64,000 bases of DNA. It comes from CAISCU01 sp943361925. Lineage in GTDB: Bacteria; Bacteroidota; Bacteroidia; UKL13-3. Shown here piece after piece: positions 45,707 through 54,653 of this stretch (its first letter is position 1; each line of letters begins with the position of its first letter). The notes beneath the pieces were generated by a model, which was not told the origin of the DNA, made no database searches, and saw nothing but the letters and a program-made list of their open reading frames with translations. The translations under genes were made by a program, and so were the position numbers. The stretch lies in contig CALRIT020000004.1 in the NCBI GenBank assembly GCA_943361925.1, positions 186,001 to 250,000 of the forward strand, given 5' to 3'.

Positions 45707-48094
45707 TTAAAACTTAAAACTCCATTGTACTGATGGAAGAATTGGGAATAAATAAACCATAAATGCCTTCACTTCATTTAACTCTACATCAGGATAGAAA
45801 TAAATGAAATAAGGATTTGCTCTATTGTAAATATTATAAATTGAAAAATTCCATGAACTCTCCCATTTATCTGTCTTTTTAGCTAAATAAGTGAATGAAA
45901 TATCTGCACGATGATAAGCAGGAAGCCTGTAATCATTTACCTTATCATACACATCAACAATGGCAAATTCAGGTTTTTGTTCCTGTGTATTTACACCAAA
46001 TCTGTATGTATATCTGCCAACCGGAAGTGTAACTGCATTTCCTGTTCCATAGACAAATACAAAATTAGCATTCCATTTTTTATTGATTTGATAGGATAAT
46101 AACAACGAAAAATCGTGGGTTCTATCGTACCTAAAAAAGTATGGATTACCATTGTTCAATGCATCAAACTGACGTGTAGTTCTGCTCCATGTATAACCAA
46201 ACCATCCTGTTAAATCACCGGTTTTCTTTTTAAGGAAAAATTCTGCACCATAACTTAATCCTTGTCCGAATACCATTTCGTTTTCTAAATTCTGATTAAA
46301 AAACAATTGAGCACCGGGTTTAAATTCAATTTGATTTAACATGGGTTTATAATAAACTTCAACTGATGATTCATAAGCATCTTGTTTAAAGTTTCTGAAA
46401 TAACCCAAAGCATATTGGTATGCCAATTGCGGTTTAACTTTTTGTGAACTTGGAACCCATAAATCCAATGGAAATTGAGCACCACTGGTAGTTGCTAAAT
46501 GTAAAAACTGATAGGTTTGAGTAAATGAAGCTTTTACCGAAGATTGTTCATTGATTAAATAAGTTCCGCTGGCTCTAGGTTCCAAACGTGGGTAGAATGC
46601 AATTGATTCTCCAGCTTTATAAGTTTTTGAATCACCTGTTGGTAATTGTGTATCATTATCGAAGACTTGTTGAGTAAAGGGTCCAACTAAATTAAATGCA
46701 ACTGCTCTAAGTCCTAAGTTAAGAGTGATTCTTTGGTTTACTTGCCATTCATCCATTATATAAGCAGCGTACTCATGAGCAAATTGTTTGTTGATGGTTT
46801 GATTGATGGAAATTGAACCAATTGCACCTGCTAAAATTCCAGGTTGAAATGTGTGAAAAGTATAATTCACCCCAAACTTAACCTGATGTTTTTCTGCTGC
46901 AAACCAAGTAAAATCTGATTTTAAATTCCAGTCTTGTACACTGCTTTTAACATTAAAACCACTGGTACCAAAAGTAAAATCGTTGAATAAATCATATCGA
47001 TTAAATATCAAACTTGTATTTACAAACAATTTAGAATTGAAGATATGGTTCCATCTGGCAGTTGCAGTGCTGTTTCCCCAACCAAAATTAAAGTAAACAT
47101 CTCTATTGGTTGGACTATTATAATCTAAAATATCTCTACCAAAATAACCTGAAATAAATAGTCTGTCTTTTTCACCCAATATTACATTTCCTTTCAGGTT
47201 CATATCATAAAAATAGTAACTATTTCCGGCCAAACGCGCAGGAATAAAAGGCTTTGCCAATACATCGATATAAGTTCTGCGAGTAGAAACAAGGAAACTA
47301 CTTTTACCCTTTTGTATTGGACCTTCGAAAGTTAAACGACTTGAAATTAAACCAATTCCACCACTTGTTTTATATTGTTGGTTATTGCCTTCACGCATGT
47401 TTACATTTAAAATTGAAGACAATCTTCCACCATAATTTGCAGGCATTCCACCTTTAATGATATCGATGTTTTTTACAGCATCAGAATTAAATACCGACAA
47501 AAAACCAAATAAATGTGAAGGATTGTAAACAACAGCTTCATCCATTAAAATCAGGTTTTGATCGGGACCACCACCACGCACATAAAATCCGGTACTGGCT
47601 TCTCCCCCGCTTTTAATTCCGGGTAAAAGAGTAATTGCTTTTAACACATCCGGTTCACCAAAAATAACAGGTAACGATTTAATTTTTTCACCTGAAATTT
47701 CTATCCGACTCATCTCGGTGCTTCTTACATTTTTATCACTTCTTTCACCTGTAATAACAAGTTCGCGGGCTTTAACACCAACCGGACTTAAAGCCACGGA
47801 AATGTTTTTATTATTAGTTGATTTGATAGAAACCAATTTTGATTCATATCCTATATAAGAAACCAATAAAGTTTGTTCACCCTCTTCAAGGCTCAATGAA
47901 AAAAATCCATATTGATTGGTAGCGGTACCTTTTCCGGTTTTATTTACCTTAATGGTTGCACCAATTAAGGTTTCACCGGTAGTTGAATCTTTAACGTAAC
48001 CTGATATAGTAACCCTTGTTTGAGCGAAGGAATCATTAAATCCAAATAAATATAAAAACGCCAATAATGACCAAAACTTCATAGAAAATCTCAT
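45707..48094 (-). CDS. TonB-dependent receptor with carboxypeptidase-like N-terminal domain
   Basis: A 795-residue outer-membrane transporter. Signal peptide (LLAFLYLFGFNDSFAQ), a carboxypeptidase-regulatory-like beta domain (VTISGYVKDSTTGETLIGAT ... FFSLSLEEGEQTLLVSYIG), the plug domain (EPDVLKAITLLPGIKSGGEA, GFYVRGGGPDQNLILMDEAV) and a long barrel ending in FPILPSVQWSFKF with a terminal aromatic. At under 800 residues it is smaller than SusC proteins, and its partner is a DUF4249 lipoprotein rather than SusD. Substrate cannot be inferred; iron-complex or peptide uptake are possibilities. Confidence 0.9.
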   Translation of the reverse strand: MRFSMKFWSLLAFLYLFGFNDSFAQTRVTISGYVKDSTTGETLIGATIKVNKTGKGTATNQYGFFSLSLEEGEQTLLVSYIGYESKLVSIKSTNNKNISVALSPVGVKARELVITGERSDKNVRSTEMSRIEISGEKIKSLPVIFGEPDVLKAITLLPGIKSGGEASTGFYVRGGGPDQNLILMDEAVVYNPSHLFGFLSVFNSDAVKNIDIIKGGMPANYGGRLSSILNVNMREGNNQQYKTSGGIGLISSRLTFEGPIQKGKSSFLVSTRRTYIDVLAKPFIPARLAGNSYYFYDMNLKGNVILGEKDRLFISGYFGRDILDYNSPTNRDVYFNFGWGNSTATARWNHIFNSKLFVNTSLIFNRYDLFNDFTFGTSGFNVKSSVQDWNLKSDFTWFAAEKHQVKFGVNYTFHTFQPGILAGAIGSISINQTINKQFAHEYAAYIMDEWQVNQRITLNLGLRAVAFNLVGPFTQQVFDNDTQLPTGDSKTYKAGESIAFYPRLEPRASGTYLINEQSSVKASFTQTYQFLHLATTSGAQFPLDLWVPSSQKVKPQLAYQYALGYFRNFKQDAYESSVEVYYKPMLNQIEFKPGAQLFFNQNLENEMVFGQGLSYGAEFFLKKKTGDLTGWFGYTWSRTTRQFDALNNGNPYFFRYDRTHDFSLLLSYQINKKWNANFVFVYGTGNAVTLPVGRYTYRFGVNTQEQKPEFAIVDVYDKVNDYRLPAYHRADISFTYLAKKTDKWESSWNFSIYNIYNRANPYFIYFYPDVELNEVKAFMVYLFPILPSVQWSFKF

Positions 48095-48225
48095 TCTTGC
48101 AAAATGTAATAAACTAAGTTAACAAACAAATAGTATCTTAAGTTTGACCAAATTGAGATAAAATGAAACATTCTATGAAGGTCGGAAATCATCATTTGAG
48201 ATATAGACACAAATTAATTTGAATA

Positions 48226-48981
48226 TTACTTGCTTTTAACTTCACTTTTAGATGTAATAATATAAGTCAATCCAACTCTAATTGAGTTTAAATTCAAATT
48301 GATATTTGTTGATGTAGAGACTTTGCCTCGAAAATTATTTTCCTGAGGATTGTTGGCTCCTGAACTTTGTCGGTTTGAATACTCTAAATTGATATCAAAC
48401 AAATTATACCTCGTTTGGAACAAAAAATGATCATTTAATTTATACCACAAACCCAGATTAAAGTTTGCTCCTATTCCTAATGCAGCTGTGAGTGGATTCA
48501 TAGAACTACTGTATATAGTATATTGGTACTTCTGTTGAATCAAATTCAAATAAAGATAATAACTGTAGTTCCAAGAGTAACCAAATTTGTCTTTTATTGG
48601 AACAAAATTGCTGGTTTGTCTACTGAACTTTAAATTATGTTGATTAATATTAGACCTATAATAACGAATTCTGTTTAGCTCCAATGTATCATAATCTGAA
48701 TCTTCGGAAAAACTACCTTTTAAAGAATAATTCAAATAGTATTCTACAAGTTTATTTTTAGTTAGAAATTTACCTTTTCCCACATTTAAACCTAGATTTA
48801 AATATCTATCATATTCATAACTTACCTTAATGGTATCCCTGCTTAAATTATTGTAGTATTTATATTCTCTATTTTCAAAAGAGAAATTCGCATCACCTGA
48901 AATTGTTTTATCAGCAACATTAAATTGTGCCATTCCTACCTGAAAGGTAAAAATGAAAATGAAACTCAATATAATTCTCAT
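48226..48981 (-). CDS. outer membrane beta-barrel protein (second of a pair)
   Basis: A 251-residue exported protein: signal peptide RIILSFIFIFTFQVGMAQ, then barrel-like strands (LNLGLNVGKGKFLTKNKLVE, YSWNYSYYLYLNLIQQKYQY, ALGIGANFNLGLWYKLNDHF) and an end NLNSIRVGLTYIIT. Its start overlaps the stop of the upstream barrel gene in ATGA. Both proteins share a layout (a PIKD(N/K)FGYSW or PIKDNYGFRF segment mid-protein), so they look like diverged tandem duplicates. Function unknown. Confidence 0.65.
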   Translation of the reverse strand: MRIILSFIFIFTFQVGMAQFNVADKTISGDANFSFENREYKYYNNLSRDTIKVSYEYDRYLNLGLNVGKGKFLTKNKLVEYYLNYSLKGSFSEDSDYDTLELNRIRYYRSNINQHNLKFSRQTSNFVPIKDKFGYSWNYSYYLYLNLIQQKYQYTIYSSSMNPLTAALGIGANFNLGLWYKLNDHFLFQTRYNLFDINLEYSNRQSSGANNPQENNFRGKVSTSTNINLNLNSIRVGLTYIITSKSEVKSK

Positions 48982-49643
48982 TTTTTTATACTTTTAGGTT
49001 GAAAAACATATTGTAGGTTTATCGAAAAATTTGATAAACTTAAATCATTGAAAGGACCAAATCGCACAAAAAAATCATTGTAATCATAATCTCTGTTTCT
49101 TGTGCTTTTTACATCTGTATTTTCTCTGAATCCATAACTTATAGAAAAGAGATTATACTGCAAACCGGCAACAATATTTTTGTTTAAAAAGTAGTAAAAA
49201 CCGCCGCCCAGTGCTGCAGCCACATTCATCTGATTACTCTTTAACTCAGGTGAAACAATTTTATTGGTATATTCTCCTAAAGAAACATTCAGATCTTTAT
49301 CAAACCTGAATCCATAATTATCTTTAATTGGAAAGAGTTTGGTTTGACTTAATTGCAATCCCACCATAAAACTTTTAGTATATTCCGATGAGTAATTACT
49401 TCCCGTAATACCAATTCCGAATAATTTATTTTTTGCATAAACCTTTTCGTATGCTAAACCAAATTGTGCACTATTGGTGAAACTTTCCTGGTCATTATAA
49501 TAGCTAGGTTTTTGATAAATGGCTTGGGAATAAACACCATTTAAATTCAAATTTGCTGATAATACAGAAGAGCCAAATTGGAACTGGGCACTTAATTGCA
49601 AAATGGGGACGAGCAATAAAAATAGTAGGAATAGTTTTTTCAT
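48978..49643 (-). CDS. outer membrane beta-barrel protein (first of a pair)
   Basis: A 221-residue exported protein: signal peptide KKLFLLFLLLVPILQLSAQ, strands such as AQFGLAYEKVYAKNKLFGIG, VAAALGGGFYYFLNKNIVAG and LQYNLFSISYGFRE, and the C-terminal strand FSINLQYVFQPKS. Shares the central PIKD-x-YGFRF motif with the gene it overlaps. Translationally coupled to it (4-nt overlap). No specific family recognised. Confidence 0.65.
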   Translation of the reverse strand: MKKLFLLFLLLVPILQLSAQFQFGSSVLSANLNLNGVYSQAIYQKPSYYNDQESFTNSAQFGLAYEKVYAKNKLFGIGITGSNYSSEYTKSFMVGLQLSQTKLFPIKDNYGFRFDKDLNVSLGEYTNKIVSPELKSNQMNVAAALGGGFYYFLNKNIVAGLQYNLFSISYGFRENTDVKSTRNRDYDYNDFFVRFGPFNDLSLSNFSINLQYVFQPKSIKK

Positions 49644-49814
49644 AGATTTAAAATTTGATAATTAGTCAACAAAAATCAAACCATAATTTTACAAAGGCTT
49701 TATTTTAAGAAAAATAGCCCGATGAAAAGCAATCCTCATTGTTTTGATTAACTGACACAAATCATTGTTATAGTTGAGCAAATAGCGAAAATTGCAAACC
49801 ATAAAAAAATACTT

Positions 49815-50585
49815 ATGATTCGTTTTGATTATTTAGAAGCCAATAAAGAAAAGTTCAGAGAACAATTCCTGACCGCCAAGCCCTTTCCTCATATTGGAAT
49901 TGACGATTTCTGTGATGAAGCGAAGTTAACAGAGCTTTATAACAATATTCCTAATATCGAAACTCCGAGTGCAGATTATGTATTCGCCAAAGAGAAATAC
50001 GAAAAAAGTAAGTACTGGGAATTGGGCGGTATGTTCAAAGAATTGTACGATGATTTAGTTAGCAAGAAATTTGCCGAACTCATTTCTTATATCACCAATG
50101 AAGATGTATTTATAGACAATGGCTTTTATGGAGGAGGAATTCATCAGGGAAGAAAAGGTAGCTTTTTAGATATGCATGCCGATTTTAACTACCATCCGTT
50201 AAACGAAGAATGGTATAGAAATTTGAATTTATTGGTATATATAAACAAAGACTGGAAAAAGGAATATGGTGGAGAATTAAGATTGGAAGATGGCAGAACC
50301 GGTGAAAAAACCGAAGTTGATGTTCCATTTAACCGTTTAGCCATTATGCATTGCAGAAGTTATACGTTGCATGGTTACGACCCAATTAATTTCCCTGAAG
50401 GCAAATACAGAACTTCTATTGCTGCCTATGCATATACTTTGCATAAATCACATTTAGAAGCACCAAGAACAACAGTTTGGCATGTTAAAAAAGAAAATCC
50501 AATTAAATATGCTCTTTCAAAAATCTGGGTTCCTGCAGTAAAAATTAAAAGTCTGTTTAGCAAAAGTAAAACCGCAGACCACTAG
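49815..50585 (+). CDS. 2-oxoglutarate/Fe(II)-dependent oxygenase (prolyl 4-hydroxylase-like)
   Basis: A 256-residue cupin-fold dioxygenase. FPHIGIDDFCDEAKLTELYN begins the family fold; the iron facial triad is seen as H and D in DMHADFNYHP and a distal H in YTLHGYDP; the 2-oxoglutarate-binding Arg follows in GKYRTSIAAYAYT. The GGIHQGRKGSFLDMHADF and NLLVYINKDWKKEYGGELRL segments match the 2OG-FeII_Oxy_3 group. Substrate unknown (protein, sugar or small molecule). Standalone gene before the tRNA. Confidence 0.85.
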   Translation: MIRFDYLEANKEKFREQFLTAKPFPHIGIDDFCDEAKLTELYNNIPNIETPSADYVFAKEKYEKSKYWELGGMFKELYDDLVSKKFAELISYITNEDVFIDNGFYGGGIHQGRKGSFLDMHADFNYHPLNEEWYRNLNLLVYINKDWKKEYGGELRLEDGRTGEKTEVDVPFNRLAIMHCRSYTLHGYDPINFPEGKYRTSIAAYAYTLHKSHLEAPRTTVWHVKKENPIKYALSKIWVPAVKIKSLFSKSKTADH

Positions 50586-50620
50586 TATTCAGAGGCTTTA
50601 GAAAGAATCAGGCAAAGAAT

Positions 50621-50650
50621 TTGGATTTTAATTGAATAAACTTATTTTTG
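50621..50650 (+). promoter_or_regulatory. promoter of tRNA-Leu
   Basis: TTG at 50621-50623, a 19-nt spacer, and TATTTTTG at 50643-50650 match the Bacteroidota promoter consensus and lie 27 nt before the tRNA 5' end. Confidence 0.65.
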
Positions 50651-50677
50651 CCACCCCGTTCAAATAGAATGGGTTCT

Positions 50678-50757
50678 GCCCGGATGGCGGAATTGGTAGA
50701 CGCACTAGTCTCAAACACTAGCGAGAAATCGTGCCGGTTCGACTCCGGCTCCGGGTA
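50678..50757 (+). tRNA. tRNA-Leu (anticodon CAA)
   Basis: Acceptor GCCCGGA pairs with TCCGGGT (one G-T). D arm GCGGAATTGGTAGACGC; anticodon stem CTAGT/ACTAG with loop CTCAAAC, so the anticodon is CAA at 50712-50714, reading UUG; extended variable arm between 50722 and 50732 as expected for a class II tRNA; T arm GCCGG-TTCGACT-CCGGC. Discriminator A at 50757. The 3' CCA is not encoded. Confidence 0.95.
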
Positions 50758-50758
50758 C

Positions 50759-50787
50759 AAAAGCCTTACAGAAATGTGAGGCTTTTT
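50759..50787 (+). terminator. terminator after tRNA-Leu
   Basis: AAAAGCCTTACA - GAAA - TGTGAGGCTTTT with a single wobble, followed by further T residues; starts 2 nt after the tRNA. Confidence 0.85.
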
Positions 50788-50819
50788 CTTTTTTAACTAC
50801 CTTGCTTTTAGTAAACATC

Positions 50820-51770
50820 ATGAACCGCATTGAAAGAATTTCAGCTATTCTCATTCAATTACAATCTAAAAAAGTTGTAAAGGGTCAGGATATTGCAGAT
50901 AGATTTAATATCAGTCTTAGAACTGCTTACAGAGATATCAAAGCACTGGAAGAGGCCGGAGTCCCAATTATTTCCGAAGCTGGTATTGGTTATTCTTTGG
51001 TTGATGGCTACCGTTTACCTCCTGTGATGTTTACAAAAGAAGAGGCAATTGCTTTTTTAACAGCTGAAAAATTAATTGAAAAATTTACTGATTCAGAAAC
51101 ATTTGGAGTTTTTAGTTCTGCCTTGTATAAGATAAAAGCTGTTCTTAAAACTGATGAAAAAGAACATATAGAAAATATGGATAGTTTTATTGAAGTAGTC
51201 AAAAATCCATATTTGCCCGAAATGCCTGCTACTCCTAACTTTATTCAAACTATTTTAAATGGTATTTCGCAAAAGAGAGTTTTAAAACTCAATTATTTTG
51301 CTGCACATTCTCAGGAAACAACCATAAGAAATGTTGAGCCAATTGGTATATTTCTATCAGGTAGTAAATGGCATTTGATTGGGTTCTGTTTATTGAGAAA
51401 AGATTATAGAAATTTTAGATTAGATCGAATTCAAACTTGTGAATGTATTGAATCAGGATTTTTACAAAAACATCCTCCATTAAAAACATATTTAAAGGAA
51501 ATCACAAGAAATGAAAAAGAACTTCAAACAATTGTAATAAGAGTAAATAATCAAATCAAACGTTTTTTAACTGAACAAAAATATTACCATGGTTTTGTTT
51601 CTGATAAAACATTTAAAGAACATTCAGAATTAACCTTTATATGTCACTCACTAGAAGGATTTGCTCGCTGGTTTATGATGTATGGCGATAAAGCTGAAAT
51701 CATTCAACCTCCTCAATTAAAGGCACGTGTGCAGGAAATTTGCAATGCCTTACAAGAAAAAATAAAATAG
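50820..51770 (+). CDS. YafY-type transcriptional regulator (HTH-11 plus WYL domain)
   Basis: A 316-residue regulator from the ATG at 50820. N-terminal winged helix: NRIERISAILIQLQSKKVVK, then DIADRFNISLRTAYRDIKAL as recognition region and GYSLVDGYRLPPVMFTKEEA. The WYL domain follows (ISQKRVLKLNYFAAHSQETT, RNVEPIGIFLSGSKWHLIGF, YRNFRLDRIQTCE), which senses a small ligand or nucleic acid in other members, and the C-terminal WCX extension (IVIRVNNQIKRFLTEQKYYH). It directly precedes a DinB-family gene, a frequent pairing, and probably regulates it: a repeated TGACATA lies in the gap. Confidence 0.88.
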   Translation: MNRIERISAILIQLQSKKVVKGQDIADRFNISLRTAYRDIKALEEAGVPIISEAGIGYSLVDGYRLPPVMFTKEEAIAFLTAEKLIEKFTDSETFGVFSSALYKIKAVLKTDEKEHIENMDSFIEVVKNPYLPEMPATPNFIQTILNGISQKRVLKLNYFAAHSQETTIRNVEPIGIFLSGSKWHLIGFCLLRKDYRNFRLDRIQTCECIESGFLQKHPPLKTYLKEITRNEKELQTIVIRVNNQIKRFLTEQKYYHGFVSDKTFKEHSELTFICHSLEGFARWFMMYGDKAEIIQPPQLKARVQEICNALQEKIK

Positions 51771-51781
51771 TATTTTACTGC

Positions 51782-51816
51782 TGACATACTGTTGACATAA
51801 GCCTGAAATAGTTTTG
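51782..51816 (+). promoter_or_regulatory. candidate operator and promoter of the DinB-family gene
   Basis: TGACATA occurs at 51782-51788 and again at 51793-51799, exactly 11 bp (one helical turn) apart, and TAGTTTTG at 51809-51816 fits the -7 box. The site lies between the WYL regulator and the DinB gene. Regulator assignment is inferred from position. Confidence 0.4.
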
Positions 51817-51836
51817 CCAAACAAATTTTAAAACTT

Positions 51837-52334
51837 ATGAAAACATTTATGGAATCGTTCTATGATGAGTTAGAACGCGAAAAAATTGGTACACGCAAAA
51901 TGTTGGCTTTGGTGCCTGCCGACAAATCAGATTTTAAACCTCATGAAAAAAGTATGAGTTTAAAAGATTTAGCTATTCATATTGCAGATATCCCAAGTTG
52001 GTTAACACTGGCCATTTGTAAAGATGGTTTAGACTTTGCAACAAATCCTTATCAACCTAAAGAATGTAATGGTGGTGAAGAATTGGTAAATTATTATGAT
52101 TTAGTTTGTAATGAAGCGCTTGAAAATCTAAAAAAACATGAAGATTCAATTTTAGACAATATTTGGACGATGTCGCAGGGAGAAATGATTCTAATGCAAG
52201 GAAGTAAATATGATACCATCAGACATAGTTTCGGGCAAATGATTCACCATCGTGCTCAATTGGGGGTTTATTTACGTTTGTTAAACATCCCAATTCCAGG
52301 GGTTTATGGTCCAAGTGCTGATGAAAGCTATTAA
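51837..52334 (+). CDS. DinB family protein
   Basis: A 165-residue four-helix-bundle protein: FYDELEREKIGTRKMLALVP, KSMSLKDLAIHIADIPSWLT (first metal-histidine position, H in LAIHIAD), and DTIRHSFGQMIHHRAQLGVY with the paired metal histidines HH near the C-terminus. DinB/YfiT proteins are metal-binding; some act as thiol transferases using bacillithiol or similar cofactors, which is interesting given bshB1 in this window, but no direct link is shown. Preceded by a WYL regulator. Confidence 0.85.
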   Translation: MKTFMESFYDELEREKIGTRKMLALVPADKSDFKPHEKSMSLKDLAIHIADIPSWLTLAICKDGLDFATNPYQPKECNGGEELVNYYDLVCNEALENLKKHEDSILDNIWTMSQGEMILMQGSKYDTIRHSFGQMIHHRAQLGVYLRLLNIPIPGVYGPSADESY

Positions 52335-52338
52335 CAAA

Positions 52339-52405
52339 TTTTGGATTTTGGATTTTGGATTTTTGATTTTGGATTTTGGATTTTGGATTTTGGATTTTGG
52401 ATTTT
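52339..52405. repeat. heptanucleotide tandem repeat (TTTTGGA, about 9.5 units)
   Basis: Near-perfect copies of TTTTGGA; one unit reads TTTTTGA. It starts 5 nt after the DinB stop codon and is not coding. Likely slippage-prone. Confidence 0.95.
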
Positions 52406-52584
52406 ACAAATATCTACATGTTTGCCCTTAACATAATTTTGTAAAACTCTAAACACATTAAAATTGATTTATGACTTTTAATTAAAGCAAAATGAATTTA
52501 ATGTAGAATCTTTTTTTTTATGAAAATTCTTAAAATCCTATAGGGATATCATTATAGTAGCAAGTAAAAATGATGCAAAAATCC

Positions 52585-52631
52585 TCACCCCGAATTTATG
52601 CGAATCTTCGGTTCGCGTAAGTTCGGGGTGA
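52585..52631. repeat. 20-bp hairpin with TTCG-type loop
   Basis: TCACCCCGAA (52585-52594) pairs perfectly with TTCGGGGTGA (52622-52631); the inner 10 nt on each side pair with two G-T wobbles, and the loop can form C(TTCG)G. It sits between the convergent DinB-family gene and a hypothetical gene, in a 425-bp gap otherwise holding only the heptamer repeat. No T-tract directly follows on either strand. Confidence 0.75.
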
Positions 52632-52759
52632 TTTGTTGATGTTGTTAAATTCTTTGTTTATGATAGAACCAGCTAAAAAAGCGTTTTAAATAATTGAAGG
52701 TTTTAAATGCAATTCTTCTTTAAACCTAGCATGAAAATTATAATGATTTTTAGCAGTCC

Positions 52760-53227
52760 CTAATTACTACCTATAAAATCATTCACATGAGCCAATTGAA
52801 TCATGAACCAAATCAATCCATCAAAAATTATAGGATAATTATCTACATGCTCAATTACTCGATACCCAGATTCACCTAAAGTACTTTTTTCATAATAGGT
52901 TGTTATCAGCTTATTACCTTCGGTAAGCTGATAAGATCTAACAGGATTATTAGAACTTTTTATCTGATACTTTTTTCCTTTAAAATCAAATTTATAAACA
53001 GGAGATAACCAGCGATCCTCTTTTAATTTAAATAAATTACCTCCTTCTGTATCTTCAACAATAATAGAAGAACTTAAAAAACCCTTTTCCTGAATCTTAT
53101 ATAAACCTTCATTCGTATTTAGTTCTGCAGTTTTAGAATCATCTAGTACCATAGAAATCAAAGGTTTATCATCTAAATATAAAACATGATTCCCCAATGT
53201 ATCAATTTTCCAATTTTTAATTCTCAT
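52760..53227 (-). CDS. hypothetical protein, possible tubby/LURP-like beta fold
   Basis: 155 residues from the ATG at 53227; a TTG at 53278 would add 17 residues. Almost entirely beta: WKIDTLGNHVLYLDDKPLIS, YKIQEKGFLSSSIIVEDTEG, NLFKLKEDRWLSPVYKFDFK, KYQIKSSNNPVRSYQLTEGN. Strands built on short K-I-x-x-x-x-G turns recall the tubby/LURP-one (scramblase-like) barrel, but that is a shape impression and not a motif match. It ends with a hydrophobic helix (IIFDGLIWFMIQLAHVN). No signal peptide. Neighbours give no hint. Confidence 0.5.
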   Translation of the reverse strand: MRIKNWKIDTLGNHVLYLDDKPLISMVLDDSKTAELNTNEGLYKIQEKGFLSSSIIVEDTEGGNLFKLKEDRWLSPVYKFDFKGKKYQIKSSNNPVRSYQLTEGNKLITTYYEKSTLGESGYRVIEHVDNYPIIFDGLIWFMIQLAHVNDFIGSN

Positions 53228-53528
53228 AACTTTAAGTGCAGCAATAAAACCATTTTTATATGAATTTATTATGAGCAAAATCTTTAAAAATAATTTTCTA
53301 AGATACTAAGGCAAAATTTCAAGATTACTTTTTATATCAAAATTATTTTTTGAACTATTTGCTTAAGAAAACATGTCAAACATCAAAAAAATTGAATTGT
53401 TCATGAAAAATAAAATTTATGATTTAATTAAATATAAAAGTCAGAATTGTGTCATCAACATAAAAAAAATAAACTTATCAGACATCCATTTTATTAAGTC
53501 TTAGTCTATAACACAAATTCATAAAATC

Positions 53529-54464
53529 ATGAACAAAACAACATTCAAATCAATCGCATTTGGTATTGGTATTTTGGCACTAAGCTTCTCTGCCTGCAAA
53601 AAAGAAGAAACAACAACAAACACAACTGTAACACCTGCTGCAAAATCAATTTATGATATTGCAAAAGCTGATACAAACTTTAGTATTTTGGTTGCCGGTA
53701 TCGAAAAAACAGGCTTAAAAACAACATTAAGCGGCACAGGTACATTCACTGTATTTGCACCAACAAATTCAGCTTTTAGAAAACTTGGTATTACTGTAGA
53801 AGAAATTAATAGCACTACAGATGCAGAAGAAATTGCAGAAATCAAAAGCGTAATTTTATTCCATGCCTTAGGTAACAAAGTAAAATCAACCGACCTAAGC
53901 AATTCTTATGCTTCAACTTTATTTACTGTTAATGGAAATGGAGTATCATTAAAAATTGCAGTTAATCCTGTAAAAATCAATAATGCAGCTAATGTTACTA
54001 CTGCAAATATTGAAGCAAGTAATGGAATTTTACACATTGTAGATGAGGTTTTAATTCCACCAACTGTTGTCGATATCGCTGTAAACAACGGTGGATTTAC
54101 ATCATTGGTTGCTGCGCTTGACAAAGCAGATTTAGTAGGTACTTTAGAAGATAGTGAAAGCATCACAGTTTTTGCTCCAACAGATAAAGCTTTTAGTGAT
54201 ATCAACTTTAAATTGGCTGATTTTACAAAAGAAGCTTTAGCTCCAATTTTAACTGCCCATGTTTTAGGCACACAAGTAAAATCAAACCAAATTCAAAACA
54301 ACCAACAAGTAACTTCATTAAATGAAAATGTAAAATTGACATTTAATACTACAATGGGAGTGAAATTCTCAGGTGGAAAAACATCTGATATCAGCGTAAC
54401 TACTGCAGATTTACAAGCAACTAATGGAGTTGTACATGTAATCAACAAAGTTATTCTTCCATAA
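53529..54464 (+). CDS. lipoprotein with two fasciclin domains
   Basis: A 311-residue predicted lipoprotein: IAFGIGILALSFSACKKEE with the lipobox cysteine near residue 22. Two fasciclin (FAS1) domains follow: SIYDIAKADTNFSILVAGIE ... TFTVFAPTNSAF ... ANIEASNGILHIVDEVLIPP, and VDIAVNNGGFTSLVAALDKA ... ITVFAPTDKAF ... DLQATNGVVHVINKVILP. FAS1 domains mediate adhesion or polysaccharide contacts. The protein is probably on the outer membrane surface. Single-gene transcript with its own terminator. Confidence 0.93.
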   Translation: MNKTTFKSIAFGIGILALSFSACKKEETTTNTTVTPAAKSIYDIAKADTNFSILVAGIEKTGLKTTLSGTGTFTVFAPTNSAFRKLGITVEEINSTTDAEEIAEIKSVILFHALGNKVKSTDLSNSYASTLFTVNGNGVSLKIAVNPVKINNAANVTTANIEASNGILHIVDEVLIPPTVVDIAVNNGGFTSLVAALDKADLVGTLEDSESITVFAPTDKAFSDINFKLADFTKEALAPILTAHVLGTQVKSNQIQNNQQVTSLNENVKLTFNTTMGVKFSGGKTSDISVTTADLQATNGVVHVINKVILP

Positions 54465-54489
54465 TTATTTTTGATTATTTGTTTAGAGG

Positions 54490-54524
54490 AAAAAAGGCCG
54501 GTAGCAATTGCTATCGGCTTTTTT
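54490..54524 (+). terminator. rho-independent terminator after the fasciclin gene
   Basis: AAAAAGGCCGGTAGC pairs with GCTATCGGCTTTTTT (two wobbles) across loop AATT, with a T-run at the 3' side. Confidence 0.85.
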
Positions 54525-54653
54525 ATTTGATATCTATTAAAATTGTTTGATATAAAAATTGCCTAATTTCAAACTCTTCAATCAAAGGAAATTGGTATTT
54601 TGCTGAGATTACTATTTCATTTTCCCATTCACTATTTTGTTGATTGTAGCATT

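Noticed and set aside
52339..52405. CRISPR-like array
   Set aside because: It is a simple 7-nt tandem repeat without spacers; no CRISPR array or cas gene is present in the window.
53651..54271. Two long minus-strand frames opposite the fasciclin gene
   Set aside because: Antisense shadows of a strongly supported two-domain gene on the plus strand.
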